A stretch of 64,000 nucleotides of DNA. It comes from an uncultured Pelagibacteraceae bacterium. GTDB taxonomy: Bacteria; Pseudomonadota; Alphaproteobacteria; Pelagibacterales; Pelagibacteraceae. Location: positions 1 to 64,000 of the forward strand of contig CACNEM010000004.1 in the NCBI GenBank assembly GCA_902619495.1, written 5' to 3'. The notes below the pieces were generated by a model. It saw only the letters and a list, made by a program, of their open reading frames with translations, made no database searches and was not told the DNA's origin. Shown piece after piece: positions 41,802 through 52,485 of the stretch (position 1 is the stretch's first letter; every line of letters starts with the position of its first letter). The translations under genes and the position numbers were made by a program.

Positions 41802-42392
41802 TTAAATAGAGCCTTTTGTCGAAGGTATTGAGTTTTTAATTCTTTTATCAATCGCTAAAGCATCTTTTAATGATCTAGCTAAACCTTTATAACACGACTC
41901 AATCTTGTGGTGACTATTTTCACCATAAATATTTTCAATGTGTAGAGTAACTCCAGCTGATTGTGAAAAAGCTTGAAACCACTCTTTAAATAATTCTGTA
42001 TCCATCTCACCTAATTTTTCTACTGGTAAATTAACTTTCCAAATTAAATAAGGTCTATTTGATACATCTATAGAAACTCTGCTTAAAGTTTCATCCATAG
42101 GAATCATCGTTGAGGCGTATCTGGTAATTCCTTTTCTATTACCTGCTGCTTTTTTAATAGCTTCACCTATTGCTATACCCGTATCTTCGGTAGTGTGGTG
42201 TAAATCTATATGCGTATCACCTTTTGCTTTAACATCTAGATCTATAAGAGAATGCTTTGATAATTGCTCCAACATGTGATCTAGAAAACCTATTCCAGTT
42301 TTAATTTTATACTTTCCTCTTCCGTCTAGGTTAACCGCGACAGAAATACTGGTCTCTTTTGTTTTTCTTGTAATTTTTGCTTTTCTACTCAT
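41802..42392 (-). CDS. hisB: Imidazoleglycerol-phosphate dehydratase
   Basis: [55 protein letters not shown]. Confidence 0.97.
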   Translation of the reverse strand: MSRKAKITRKTKETSISVAVNLDGRGKYKIKTGIGFLDHMLEQLSKHSLIDLDVKAKGDTHIDLHHTTEDTGIAIGEAIKKAAGNRKGITRYASTMIPMDETLSRVSIDVSNRPYLIWKVNLPVEKLGEMDTELFKEWFQAFSQSAGVTLHIENIYGENSHHKIESCYKGLARSLKDALAIDKRIKNSIPSTKGSI

Positions 42393-42451
42393 AAAATATG
42401 TCGATTTACCTTTGATATATATTTAAATGGTCATTTTATCAATAAATCACT

Positions 42452-42481
42452 ATTGAAGATCTCAAAATAATCTCCACATAT
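42452..42481 (+). promoter_or_regulatory. Candidate sigma32-type promoter of hslVU
   Basis: ATTGAAG (42452-42458), N15, CCACATAT (42474-42481); ATG at 42488. Confidence 0.45.
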
Positions 42482-42487
42482 AACTCT

Positions 42488-43027
42488 ATGAATACAGCTG
42501 AAAAATGGCACGGCACAACAATTGTCCTTCTTAGAAAGGGTGGAGAAACTATTGTTGCAGGTGACGGTCAAGTCAGTCTTGGTAATACAGTTTTAAAAAG
42601 TAAGGCCAAGAAAGTTAGAAAAATTGAGAACAGAGGAGTTATTGCAGGATTTGCTGGTTCAACTGCAGACGCCTTAACTCTATTTGAGAGACTAGAAGCG
42701 AAATTAGAAAAACATGCTGGCAACTTACAAAGAGCAGCTGTTGAGTTAGCTAAAGATTGGAGAAGTGACAAATTTTTAAGAAGATTAGAGGCATTAATGG
42801 CAGTAGCAGATAAAAATTACAGCTTTATAATTTCTGGAACTGGTGATGTTTTAGAACCAGAAGATGGAATAATCGGAATTGGTTCTGGCGGAAACTACGC
42901 ATTAGCAGCAGCAAAAGTTTTAATTGAAACAGATATGAAAGCAGAGGAAATTGCAAGAAAAGCCTTGAAGGTAGCGTCAGATATTTGTGTATTTACAAAT
43001 AATAATATTACGATGGAAAAAATCTAA
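42488..43027 (+). CDS. hslV: ATP-dependent protease subunit HslV
   Basis: [26 protein letters not shown]. Confidence 0.97.
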   Translation: MNTAEKWHGTTIVLLRKGGETIVAGDGQVSLGNTVLKSKAKKVRKIENRGVIAGFAGSTADALTLFERLEAKLEKHAGNLQRAAVELAKDWRSDKFLRRLEALMAVADKNYSFIISGTGDVLEPEDGIIGIGSGGNYALAAAKVLIETDMKAEEIARKALKVASDICVFTNNNITMEKI

Positions 43028-44404
43028 ATGTCAAAATCAAAAAAAGAAACAAATCTTAAATTAGTTAAGGGCACTAAAAATGATAACTCTAAAGTTAGTG
43101 CACTTTCACCAAGAGAGATTGTTTCTGAATTAGATAGATATGTAATTGGTCAAAAAGAGGCAAAAAAAGCTGTTGCTGTAGCATTAAGAAATAGATGGAG
43201 AAGACAGGCTCTAACAGATGAAATGAGAGATGAAGTATTACCAAAAAATATTCTCATGATTGGTCCAACAGGTGTTGGTAAAACTGAAATATCCAGAAGA
43301 CTTTCGAAACTCGCTGAAGCTCCATTTATAAAGGTTGAGGCAACAAGATTTACTGAGGTGGGATATGTCGGAAGAGACGTGGAACAAATAGTTAGAGATT
43401 TGATAGAAATAGCTATTTCTATGGAAAGAGAAAGAAAAAGAAAAGAAGTAAAAGCCAAGGCAGAGTTAAAAGCAGAGGAAAAAGTATTAGACGCATTAGT
43501 TGGAAATAAAGCAAGTGTTGCTACAAGAGAAAGTTTTAGAAAAAGACTTAGAAACGGTGATCTGGATGATAATGAAATTGAAATAGAAGTTCAGGACTCG
43601 TCATCCGGAATTCAAAGCTTTGAAATACCAGGAATGCCAGGGGGAAATGTAGGAATGGTTAATCTGGGAGATATTTTAGGTAAATCTATGGGTGGAAAAA
43701 AAGGAAAGAAGAAAAAAATGTCAGTTAAGGAATCCCACGGAATTTTAGTAGCACAGGAATCTGATAAAATGATCGAAGAAGATAAGATTATAAAAGAGGC
43801 TAAAAAAACTACTGAAGAAAATGGAATAGTCTTTTTAGATGAAATTGATAAAGTCTCAGCAAGAAGTGACAGGGTAGGTGGAGATGTTTCTAGAGAAGGA
43901 GTTCAAAGAGACTTGTTGCCTCTAATTGAAGGAACAACAGTAAGCACTAAGCATGGACCTATTAAAACTGATCATATTTTATTTATTGCATCCGGAGCTT
44001 TCCAATTAGCAAAGCCTTCAGATCTGTTACCAGAATTACAAGGAAGATTACCAATCAGAGTGGAATTGAATGCACTAAACGAAGATGATTTCAAAAGAAT
44101 TCTCAAAGAACCAGATAATAGTTTAATTAAACAATATAAAGCACTTTTAAAAACTGAAGACGTTGATCTTGAGTTTTCAGAAGAGGGTATTGATATGCTT
44201 GCAAAAATATCTGCAGAAGTTAATTCCTCAGTTGAAAATATTGGAGCGAGAAGACTTCACACTATTATTGAGAAAGTATTAGACGATATAAGCTTCAATG
44301 CTACAGATAAAGCTGGAGAAACAATCACAGTGGATAAAAAATTTGTTCAAGATAATTTGGGTAATTTAGTTAAGGATACAGACTTATCAAAGTTTATACT
44401 ATAA
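43028..44404 (+). CDS. hslU: ATP-dependent protease ATPase subunit HslU
   Basis: [36 protein letters not shown]-terminal DLSKFIL. Confidence 0.98.
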   Translation: MSKSKKETNLKLVKGTKNDNSKVSALSPREIVSELDRYVIGQKEAKKAVAVALRNRWRRQALTDEMRDEVLPKNILMIGPTGVGKTEISRRLSKLAEAPFIKVEATRFTEVGYVGRDVEQIVRDLIEIAISMERERKRKEVKAKAELKAEEKVLDALVGNKASVATRESFRKRLRNGDLDDNEIEIEVQDSSSGIQSFEIPGMPGGNVGMVNLGDILGKSMGGKKGKKKKMSVKESHGILVAQESDKMIEEDKIIKEAKKTTEENGIVFLDEIDKVSARSDRVGGDVSREGVQRDLLPLIEGTTVSTKHGPIKTDHILFIASGAFQLAKPSDLLPELQGRLPIRVELNALNEDDFKRILKEPDNSLIKQYKALLKTEDVDLEFSEEGIDMLAKISAEVNSSVENIGARRLHTIIEKVLDDISFNATDKAGETITVDKKFVQDNLGNLVKDTDLSKFIL

Positions 44405-44815
44405 ATTCTTTAGCTTAATTAATATCGCACCGTCTCCGCCGTCTTTTACATTGGCTTCATTAATTGAAATTATTAGTTTATTTATCTCAAGATCGGACCT
44501 AATAAACTCTGGCACGGAAAATTTTAATTTTCCGAAATCCTTTGAAATATAAGCATCTTTGTCACTTGTAGAATGTAATCCCTTACCTGTAATTAATAAC
44601 AATTCTTTATACTTATTTTTAATACAAAAAAATAAAATTTCTTTTACTTTTTTGTTTGCATCATCGAGGGTGAAACCGTGAAGATCAAATCTAAATCTTT
44701 CTCTTCTTACAGTCTTTTGGTTATTTTTGTCTTTGTCGTAAATACCTGAGGGATCTTTTATAAAGTTTTCCCAAATTTTCCTATCCTCTTTAGAGAGATC
44801 TTTTTTTTTTATCAC
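44399..44815 (-). CDS. Smr-domain protein
   Basis: [27 protein letters not shown]. Confidence 0.9.
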   Translation of the reverse strand: MIKKKDLSKEDRKIWENFIKDPSGIYDKDKNNQKTVRRERFRFDLHGFTLDDANKKVKEILFFCIKNKYKELLLITGKGLHSTSDKDAYISKDFGKLKFSVPEFIRSDLEINKLIISINEANVKDGGDGAILIKLKNL

Positions 44816-45432
44816 TGGCTAATGATTTCAGATAAATACCAGTTTGGACTTTTGTTGTTAATATTTTTCGTAAATTTCCAGCTATCAGTTACAAATTTAA
44901 TCTTATCAGGATTTCCTTCAATTATTTTATTATCCTTGTCTCTCTTGACAGAAATTACTTCAGCAACAAATTTGACTGTGGCAAATAAATTATCTTTAAT
45001 CTTTTCATATTTTTCAACGGAAGATTCTTTTACACCAATAAATGTAAACTCTGATTTTATATTTTCTTTATTTCTTACTTTTATAGCTTCAGAAAAATTA
45101 GAAAACATATTAGATGAGAGTAAGGCTTTTAATTTTATTAAATCCCCGTTAGAGAATGCTGTTAAAATACTTTCGTAAGCTATCTCTGCGCCTTTTAAAA
45201 ATTCTTTTTTATTTTTTCCCTCTAACACATTTAAATTTTGGGTAACAGGCTCAGACTCTTGTTTAGGCATGCTAAAGTTTTTTTCAGCAAAGTTTGGGTA
45301 AACTTTGGACTCGTGGCCTGTTTTTCTTCCTAAAATACTTCTAAGCCTAAGAATGATAAAACCTGCTATCATTCCTAATAAAATTATATCTAAATATCCA
45401 AAACTGTTACTCATTGTTTGATAAATATACAT
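44812..45432 (-). CDS. Tim44-like domain protein
   Basis: N-terminal TM, FLKGAEIAYESILTAFSNGDLIKLKALLS, C-terminal WKFTKNINNKSPNWYLSEI. Confidence 0.88.
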   Translation of the reverse strand: MYIYQTMSNSFGYLDIILLGMIAGFIILRLRSILGRKTGHESKVYPNFAEKNFSMPKQESEPVTQNLNVLEGKNKKEFLKGAEIAYESILTAFSNGDLIKLKALLSSNMFSNFSEAIKVRNKENIKSEFTFIGVKESSVEKYEKIKDNLFATVKFVAEVISVKRDKDNKIIEGNPDKIKFVTDSWKFTKNINNKSPNWYLSEIISQ

Positions 45433-45458
45433 GAATAATATAATTTTGTATCAGACAA

Positions 45459-45878
45459 ATGAACACATTTTTCTTGATTATTGTAGTTTTACCTGCGTTA
45501 GAGATATTTTTAATGATCAAAATTGGAGGGAAAATAGGAGCTTTAAACACCCTGGGTTTAATTTTTTTTACTGCGATAATTGGCGTTTATTATGCCAGAA
45601 TACAAGGAATACAAACTATTAGGTCTGGAATTAAAAGCATGTATGAGAATAAAGCTCCGATTTATGAAATTTTATCAGGGGCTTCCATTGCATTAGCTGC
45701 TTTATTACTTATTGTGCCTGGTTTTTTTTCAGATTTAATTGGTTTTCTTTTGCTTATACCAATTTCTAGAAAAATTTTATTGAAAATCTTTTTAAGGGGA
45801 AGAGAAATAGATAAATCAAATATCAACAGGAAAACTATTGATGGTGAAATTGTAGATAAGGATAAAGATGAATTATAA
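45459..45878 (+). CDS. fxsA: FxsA family membrane protein
   Basis: LPALEIFLMIKIGGKIGALNTLGLIFFTAIIGVYYAR. Confidence 0.9.
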   Translation: MNTFFLIIVVLPALEIFLMIKIGGKIGALNTLGLIFFTAIIGVYYARIQGIQTIRSGIKSMYENKAPIYEILSGASIALAALLLIVPGFFSDLIGFLLLIPISRKILLKIFLRGREIDKSNINRKTIDGEIVDKDKDEL

Positions 45879-46287
45879 AATTATAGGTAAATACATTAAA
45901 GATTTAGATTTTAGTATCCCTAACACAAAAACATTCTTTTTACTTACAAAAAATATTTCAAATTATAAAATTAATATTGATATCAAGAGTGAACGAATTA
46001 AACAAAATATAATCGAAATTTTTACTACATTAAGTTTAACCCCAACACGAAATGATTTTGAAAAGATAAATACGAAAATTATATTTGCAACGATAATAGA
46101 ACTCACTAATGAAAAAATTGAAAAGACTGAAATAGAAAAAATTGTACTTATAGAAGTACCTTCAGAAATCTACATTGAACTGAGACAAATTTTTGTAGGG
46201 TTATTCAAAAACTCTGGATTCAAAGATATCAAAATAAGTGAAAAAGTAGATTTTAAAAAACTTTATGAAATGAGAAATATTCAATAG
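45868..46287 (+). CDS. secB: Protein export chaperone SecB
   Basis: KYIKDLDFSIPN N-terminus, position between fxsA and dnaQ. Confidence 0.82.
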   Translation: MNYKIIGKYIKDLDFSIPNTKTFFLLTKNISNYKINIDIKSERIKQNIIEIFTTLSLTPTRNDFEKINTKIIFATIIELTNEKIEKTEIEKIVLIEVPSEIYIELRQIFVGLFKNSGFKDIKISEKVDFKKLYEMRNIQ

Positions 46288-46943
46288 AAGTTTTTTTTTA
46301 TTTCCTTTTTTAAAAAATCTTTATGAAGTTTAATTTCTTCATTTGATATTTTTAATATTCTTTTGTTATAATTGTTATTTTTAACGGCACCTTTTTCTAG
46401 ATTGATAGATGATAAATTAAACTTTGGTTCTTTTACATCTAATAAATTTATATAAACTTCTCTTAAAAGCTCACAATCTAACAAAGCGTTATGTTTTGTT
46501 CTTTTTGAAAGATCAATATTAAATTTTTTACATAAAGCGTCTAATGAATTAGACGTACCTGGATACTTATTCCTTGCTATCTCGAGTGAGTCAATAACAA
46601 ATCTTTTTTCGATTAGCTCTTTTTTATTTATTGAATTTAATTCGCCGTTTAAAAAACCTAAGTCAAATGAAGCGTTGTGAATAATTATTTTTTTTCCTCT
46701 TACAAATTCTAAAAATTCATCTGCAATCTGGTCAAATGTCTTTTTATCACTTAAAAATTCTGTTGAAAAACCATGAATTTTAAAAGCTTCATCGGGAACG
46801 TTTCTTTTAGGATTTATAAATTTATGAAAAGTTTTACCAGTAGCTATAAGATCGCTAGTTTCAATGCAAGCGATTTCAACAATTTTATGACCATCTTTAT
46901 AAGATAAACCTGTCGTTTCAGTATCTAGAAATATTTCATTCAT
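46281..46943 (-). CDS. dnaQ: DNA polymerase III epsilon subunit (proofreading exonuclease)
   Basis: EIFLDTETTGLSYKDGHKIVEIACIE, HNASFDLGFLN, HNALLDCELL. Confidence 0.95.
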   Translation of the reverse strand: MNEIFLDTETTGLSYKDGHKIVEIACIETSDLIATGKTFHKFINPKRNVPDEAFKIHGFSTEFLSDKKTFDQIADEFLEFVRGKKIIIHNASFDLGFLNGELNSINKKELIEKRFVIDSLEIARNKYPGTSNSLDALCKKFNIDLSKRTKHNALLDCELLREVYINLLDVKEPKFNLSSINLEKGAVKNNNYNKRILKISNEEIKLHKDFLKKEIKKNFY

Positions 46944-47502
46944 ATAATTTTAATATATCTAAAAGATTTTTTTTTAAAGTCTTTTTATTCTTTTCATTAA
47001 CAATTATATGATCACAGTATTTAATTTTTCTAGCATCACTTAATTGTTTTTTATTTAACATTGTAAAAAGCTCTTTGCTACCGCCCTTTTTTTTAAATCT
47101 TTTCAGCCTTATACTTTTACTAGCTTTAACAAAAATGATTTTGTCGAAATTCTTCATTAATTTACTCTCTATTAAAAGAGGTATTTCAAGAAAAATAAAA
47201 TTTTTTTTCTTATTTCTTTTAATAAATTTTTTCATTTCATCTCTAACAATAGGATGAATTATCTTTTCCATTATTTTTAAATTATTTTTATTCTCTAGGA
47301 TTTTTTGTTTAAGTGACTTTTTTATATTTTTTGTATTTCTGAATTTGAATATTTTTAAGATTTTTTTCTTAAAACTTTTTTTTTGGTATAACTTTTTTAC
47401 AACTAAATCAGCACTGAAAAATGGCCCTTTTCCAGCTGAAAGAATTTTACTTACTGTTGTTTTACCAGATGATATTGAACCAGTTATTCCAATTTTTTTC
47501 AT
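46936..47502 (-). CDS. coaE: Dephospho-CoA kinase
   Basis: KIGITGSISSGKTTVSKIL, LEIPLLIES. Confidence 0.94.
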   Translation of the reverse strand: MKKIGITGSISSGKTTVSKILSAGKGPFFSADLVVKKLYQKKSFKKKILKIFKFRNTKNIKKSLKQKILENKNNLKIMEKIIHPIVRDEMKKFIKRNKKKNFIFLEIPLLIESKLMKNFDKIIFVKASKSIRLKRFKKKGGSKELFTMLNKKQLSDARKIKYCDHIIVNEKNKKTLKKNLLDILKLYE

Positions 47503-48320
47503 TTAAGTTTAGATATTAATAATTCTATTAATTTTTCATCTATTTCTGGGTTTACTTTATTCCAAAGATAAAAGGCTTTTTGTCCTTGATATATGAACAT
47601 TTCGAGACCATTAAACACTTTAACTTCTTTATCTTTCAAATATTTAAGAGTTTTGGTTTCGAGAGGGTTATAAATTGTATCGATAAAAATTAAGTTGTTT
47701 TTTACCCCCTCAAAATTGAAATCAAAGTCTTTTTCATTTTTTAAACCCAAACTAGTAGCATTTACAATAATTTCAAAATTTTTAATCTCATTCTTTAAAT
47801 TTTTCCATTCTAATATATTAATCTCCTTAAATTTTTTCTTTAAAAAAATACACTTTTCTCTAGTTCTATTAATTATTGAAATATCTTTGACACCAGATTT
47901 TTGTAATGACAATATCACAGACGGAGAAACACCTCCTGCACCTATAATTAAAACTTTTTTTTGAGAAGCAATGTCAATTTTTTTTAAGTAAGCAGCTTGC
48001 AGACCATATACATCGGTATTTTCTCCTATCAAAGTCCCTTCATTATTAATATATAAAGTATTTACAGAACTTGTTATCTCAGCATCATTAATTAAAGTAT
48101 CTAGGTAAGAAATAATTTTTTGTTTATAAGGCAAAGTAACATTTAACCCGCTTAGCTCTTTTTCTCTAACTCTATTAATTATTGTTTTTAAATTATTTTC
48201 ATTAGCTTCGATTATGGAATAGCTTGCATCAATTTTATATTTTTGAAACCAATAATTGTGAAGTACAGGTGATAAAGAGTGCTTAATAGGATTACCAATT
48301 ATACCGTATTTTTTTTTCAT
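47499..48320 (-). CDS. aroE: Shikimate dehydrogenase
   Basis: GIIGNPIKHSLSPVLHN, GLNVTLPYK, IGAGGVSPSVI. Confidence 0.96.
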   Translation of the reverse strand: MKKKYGIIGNPIKHSLSPVLHNYWFQKYKIDASYSIIEANENNLKTIINRVREKELSGLNVTLPYKQKIISYLDTLINDAEITSSVNTLYINNEGTLIGENTDVYGLQAAYLKKIDIASQKKVLIIGAGGVSPSVILSLQKSGVKDISIINRTREKCIFLKKKFKEINILEWKNLKNEIKNFEIIVNATSLGLKNEKDFDFNFEGVKNNLIFIDTIYNPLETKTLKYLKDKEVKVFNGLEMFIYQGQKAFYLWNKVNPEIDEKLIELLISKLK

Positions 48321-48901
48321 TTTTTATATTGATTAATATAGTTCAATATGTCTTTTATAGGCAAACCCATTATCGAGTTGCGATCACCTTTTATATATTC
48401 AAAAAGCTTAAAACCGTCTGCTTCAACTTGGTAAACACCGTAAGCTAATAGAGTTTCTGTCTGTATCTTATCTAAATAACTTTGTAATTCACTCTCAGAA
48501 AATTTTTTCATTTTAAGCTCTGAGGTCTCAGAATGATTCCATATCATGGCTCCATTTTTTGAAATACAAACTGAACTTATTAAATAATGTTTTGCATTAT
48601 TAAGTTTTTTTAATATTTTTAAAGCCTCTTCTCTGGACTTTGGCTTATTTATTAACTCATTGTTTAAGGAAATAACACTATCAGCACCTAAAACCAAAAT
48701 ATCAGGATTTTTGTTACTCACTTTGATTGATTTTATTTCTGCCAAATTCTTCGAAATTAATAATGGATCTGCTCCTTCATTTAATAGAGAATTCTTTACT
48801 TCATCTTCATCTACATTCGAAACAATTACATCGCATTCTATATTATGATTATCCAATATCTTTTTTCTAACACCGCTTTTTGAAGCTAAGATAATTTTCA
48901 T
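48317..48901 (-). CDS. Maf-like nucleotide pyrophosphatase
   Basis: IILASKSGVRKKIL, LGADSVI, GDRNSIMGLP. Confidence 0.93.
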   Translation of the reverse strand: MKIILASKSGVRKKILDNHNIECDVIVSNVDEDEVKNSLLNEGADPLLISKNLAEIKSIKVSNKNPDILVLGADSVISLNNELINKPKSREEALKILKKLNNAKHYLISSVCISKNGAMIWNHSETSELKMKKFSESELQSYLDKIQTETLLAYGVYQVEADGFKLFEYIKGDRNSIMGLPIKDILNYINQYKK

Positions 48902-49716
48902 TTATTTTTTTTTATTTCAATTATTTTTAAAATTGATGCTGCAGTTTCTTCTACAGATTTTCTAGTAACATCAATAATTGGCCAGTTATTTTTTTTAAAA
49001 AGAGTTTTTGAATCATTTACTTCTTTTTTAATATGATCTAAATCAGTATATTCTTTTAATTTATGATCTCTCATTATCGCTACTCTGTTTCTTCTTATAT
49101 CGGCTAATCTATCTGGATCGGCAGTAAGACCTACAATACATGCTGTTTTGTTTGTAACTAAGTCTGCTGGGACTTTCTGATCTAGAACCAAAGGAATGTT
49201 TACAGTTTTGTAACCTCTGTTAGCAAGATAGATCGAAGTTGGGGTCTTGCTTGTCCTACTTACACCTAGTAAAATAACATCTGCGCTACTTATATCATCA
49301 ACTTTTTTACCGTCATCATGCGACATCGTATATTGAATAGCTTCCATTCTTTTATAATAATCATCATCAAGGACATGCTGCGCGCTAGGTTTATGTATGG
49401 CTTTTTGGTTTAAAAGTTTAGAAAAGCTTAAAATTAAATTACCAAGTATACCAAAGCAAGGCACTTTATTTTTTTCGCTCTGACTAGAAATATACTTTGC
49501 GAGTTTTGTTTCTACAATTGTATATAAAATTAGAGAATTCTCTAACTTGATACATTCTTTAATTATTTTGTCTATCTGCTGTTCCGTACGAACGAAAGCA
49601 AACTCTTTTTTTTCATATTCAAAATTGGCAAACTGAGATTTTAAGGATAAAAATATTCTATCAAGAGTTTCACCTGTTGAGTCAGACACAAGATATACAT
49701 TGTATTTTTCGTTCAT
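48898..49716 (-). CDS. ppsR: Pyruvate, phosphate dikinase/PEP synthase regulatory protein (DUF299)
   Basis: YLVSDSTGETLDRIF, LLGVSRTSKTPTSIYLANRGYKTVNIPLV. Confidence 0.95.
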   Translation of the reverse strand: MNEKYNVYLVSDSTGETLDRIFLSLKSQFANFEYEKKEFAFVRTEQQIDKIIKECIKLENSLILYTIVETKLAKYISSQSEKNKVPCFGILGNLILSFSKLLNQKAIHKPSAQHVLDDDYYKRMEAIQYTMSHDDGKKVDDISSADVILLGVSRTSKTPTSIYLANRGYKTVNIPLVLDQKVPADLVTNKTACIVGLTADPDRLADIRRNRVAIMRDHKLKEYTDLDHIKKEVNDSKTLFKKNNWPIIDVTRKSVEETAASILKIIEIKKNK

Positions 49717-49989
49717 ATGATTGTTAATAAATATTTAATAAGTCGACTTTCTGCACCTTTGGTTAAAAATGATTCTAAAAAATTAACATGAGTTAACATT
49801 ATATAAACATTTAATTAGATGTTTATAATCTTGTTTTACTAATGTTTATAAGATTAATAAAGCCAACAAATTGGTGCTTTTTAAGAAAAGTTATTAAATT
49901 ATATCTGTATAAATCATGTATAAAAAGTTATATCTGCATTTAACAACCCCTAATAAAGAAACAATACTTTTAAAATACTTTTATTTTAT
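49717..49989. other. Candidate chromosomal replication origin (oriC)
   Basis: 273-bp AT-rich gap between ppsR(DUF299) and hemE; repeated ATGTTTATAA motifs, inverted TATAAACAT/ATGTTTATA, TTAAC-N5-TTAAC; flanking genes diverge. Confidence 0.65.
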
Positions 49990-50994
49990 ATGAGCAACTT
50001 AGGAAAAATTCTAACAAGTAAAAAGTCTTGCAAATCAGTTTGGTTCATGCGACAAGCCGGAAGATACCTACCTGAATTCAGAAAAATTCGATTGTTAAAT
50101 AAAGATTTCATAAAGCTTTGTTTGAATAGTCATTTAAGTTCAGAAATTACTCTTCAACCCATTAAAAGATTCAATTTAGACTCTGCTATTATATTTTCTG
50201 ATATTCTTATGGTTCCTTATGCATTGGGTCAAAAGATAACCTTCATAAAAGATCAAGGGCCAAAATTAAGCAGATTTGACCAAGAACTTTTTTTAGATAA
50301 TGATGAGAAAAGTTTTACAGAAAAGCTTAACCCAGTTTATAAAGCCATAGAATTAACCAGGAAAAAATTAGATAGAAATAAATCACTTATATCTTTTGTG
50401 GGCGCTCCATGGACATTGATTATTTACATGCTAAATTTTAAAAAAAATGAAAAAAATTTATATGAAGGTAAATTTCTTGAAAATAAGTACGATTTAAATA
50501 AAATTTTAAATATTCTGGTAAAATTCTTAAATATTCACATTGATAATCAAATAAAATCTGGAGCTGATGTTGTGCAAATATTTGACTCTTGGGCAGGTTT
50601 ACTACCTAATAAAAATATTAAAAATTTTTGTTACATACCAAACGCGAAAATAGTAGATTTTTGTAAAAAAAAGAAGATACCTAACATTTGTTTCCCAAAA
50701 GGAATAAAAAAGAAATTCAAAGAATTTAACGAGATAGTAAGGCCAGACGGTATAAATATTGATACTGAAATAAGTCCCTCATGGGCAAAAAAAAATCTAA
50801 AAGATGTAGTAATACAAGGAGGAATGGATCCAAAAGCACTCCTTAAACCCGAAGGACAAATGCTTGAGATAGCGGCTAAATATACCGAGACCTTTCAAGA
50901 CATCCCATATGTATTTAACTTGGGACATGGTTTACTTCCTGAGACAGATCCTGATAAAGTACAAAAATTAATTAATTTTTATAGGAATTTTTAA
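49990..50994 (+). CDS. hemE: Uroporphyrinogen decarboxylase
   Basis: VWFMRQAGRYLPEFR, FSDILMVPYALG, FNLGHGLLPETDPDKV. Confidence 0.97.
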   Translation: MSNLGKILTSKKSCKSVWFMRQAGRYLPEFRKIRLLNKDFIKLCLNSHLSSEITLQPIKRFNLDSAIIFSDILMVPYALGQKITFIKDQGPKLSRFDQELFLDNDEKSFTEKLNPVYKAIELTRKKLDRNKSLISFVGAPWTLIIYMLNFKKNEKNLYEGKFLENKYDLNKILNILVKFLNIHIDNQIKSGADVVQIFDSWAGLLPNKNIKNFCYIPNAKIVDFCKKKKIPNICFPKGIKKKFKEFNEIVRPDGINIDTEISPSWAKKNLKDVVIQGGMDPKALLKPEGQMLEIAAKYTETFQDIPYVFNLGHGLLPETDPDKVQKLINFYRNF

Positions 50995-51986
50995 TGGATA
51001 AAAATCATCCAGATGTAAAATTTGGTAAGTCTGGGGTCTTACTAGTTAATCTTGGAACTCCAGACTCAACAAGTTGGTGGGACATTAGAAAATATTTACG
51101 AGAATTTCTTTCAGATAGAAGAGTAATAGAGGTAAACCCAATTATTTGGCAGTTAATTTTGAACTTATTTATTTTAACTTTTAGACCTTCAAAAACAGCC
51201 CATGCATACAAAAAAATATGGAGAAAAGAGAGCAACGAATCTCCCTTGCTATTCTTTACAAGAAGTCAAGCTTACAAACTTAATAAAAAAATTGGCAATG
51301 AGAAAGTAATTGTTGATTTTGCAATGCGATACGGAAATCCAAGTATTGTCTCTAGATTAAACATCCTAAAAGATAAAGGTTGTGATAATATTATCATTTT
51401 ACCTTTGTATCCACAGTATGCAGCCGCGACTACAGCAACAGTATGTGACGAGGTTTACAGATCTCTGATGAAAATGAGATGGCAACCAAGTCTACAAATA
51501 ATACCTCATTATGAAAGCAACGCTATGTACATAGATGCGTTAATTAATAGTATAAAGAAAAAAATTGATGAAATTGACTGGAAACCAGATTTAATTTTAT
51601 CTTCTTATCACGGTATCCCAAAATCATATTTTGATAAAGGGGATCCATACCATTGCTATTGCCACAAGACTACAAGACTACTGAGTGAAAAGTTCAATGA
51701 TATTGAAATACAAACTTCCTTTCAATCTAGGTTTGGACCTCAAGAGTGGCTCACTCCTTATACAGATAAAACTTTAGAAACATTACCATCTAAAGGTGTA
51801 AAGAATTTATTGGTTATTTGTCCTGGGTTCTCATCGGATTGTGTTGAAACATTAGAAGAAATCAACATTCAAGGAAGAGAAAGCTTTATAAGTAATGGAG
51901 GAAAAAACTTCGACTTAATACCTTGTTTAAATGATAATTTAGATCATATCGAATTATTTAATGGATTAGTGAAAAAGTATCTATAA
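50994..51986 (+). CDS. hemH: Ferrochelatase
   Basis: VLLVNLGTPDSTSWWDIRKYLREFLSDRRVIE, SYHGIPKSYFDKGDPYHCYC. Confidence 0.97.
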   Translation: MDKNHPDVKFGKSGVLLVNLGTPDSTSWWDIRKYLREFLSDRRVIEVNPIIWQLILNLFILTFRPSKTAHAYKKIWRKESNESPLLFFTRSQAYKLNKKIGNEKVIVDFAMRYGNPSIVSRLNILKDKGCDNIIILPLYPQYAAATTATVCDEVYRSLMKMRWQPSLQIIPHYESNAMYIDALINSIKKKIDEIDWKPDLILSSYHGIPKSYFDKGDPYHCYCHKTTRLLSEKFNDIEIQTSFQSRFGPQEWLTPYTDKTLETLPSKGVKNLLVICPGFSSDCVETLEEINIQGRESFISNGGKNFDLIPCLNDNLDHIELFNGLVKKYL

Positions 51987-52418
51987 ATGAATTTGTATTT
52001 GTTATTTAAATCATTGCATCTAATTTCAGTTATCTCTTGGATGGCTGGTTTATTATACTTACCAAGAATTTTTGTTTATCACTCAGAAGCACAACATGAG
52101 TCACAAAAAGCAGTTTTTAAAACAATGGAGAGAAAGCTATATAATTATATAATGATGCCAGCAATGTTACTTTCTTGGCTCTTTGGAATTTTATTAATTC
52201 ACAGTCTTGGCTTTTCAGTTTTTTCAGAGCTTTGGATGCAAATAAAAACTCTTGGAGTTATCATTTTGACGTTTTATCATTTTTCACTAGGTAAATACTT
52301 GAGTGATTTCGCTATAGATAATAACCTGAAATCTTCAAAATTTTTCAGGATTTACAACGAAATCCCGACAATTATACTTATAGTAGTTATATTTGTGGTA
52401 GTATTTAAACCTTTATAA
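51987..52418 (+). CDS. hemJ: Protoporphyrinogen oxidase HemJ
   Basis: LFKSLHLISVISWMAGLLYLPRIFVYH. Confidence 0.93.
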   Translation: MNLYLLFKSLHLISVISWMAGLLYLPRIFVYHSEAQHESQKAVFKTMERKLYNYIMMPAMLLSWLFGILLIHSLGFSVFSELWMQIKTLGVIILTFYHFSLGKYLSDFAIDNNLKSSKFFRIYNEIPTIILIVVIFVVVFKPL

Positions 52419-52485
52419 ATAGGGGTTGAATTTTTCGAAAAAAGTCATATATTTTAATTACATTCCTCTAATTAATTTCAATAAC

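Noticed and set aside
43150-43458. 102-aa minus-strand ORF inside hslU
   Set aside because: Antisense to the HslU Walker region; composition typical of a shadow ORF.
49783-49797. TTAACATGAGTTAAC as a definite CtrA box
   Set aside because: Half-site spacing is one base short of TTAA-N7-TTAAC; kept only as a weak motif inside the oriC candidate.
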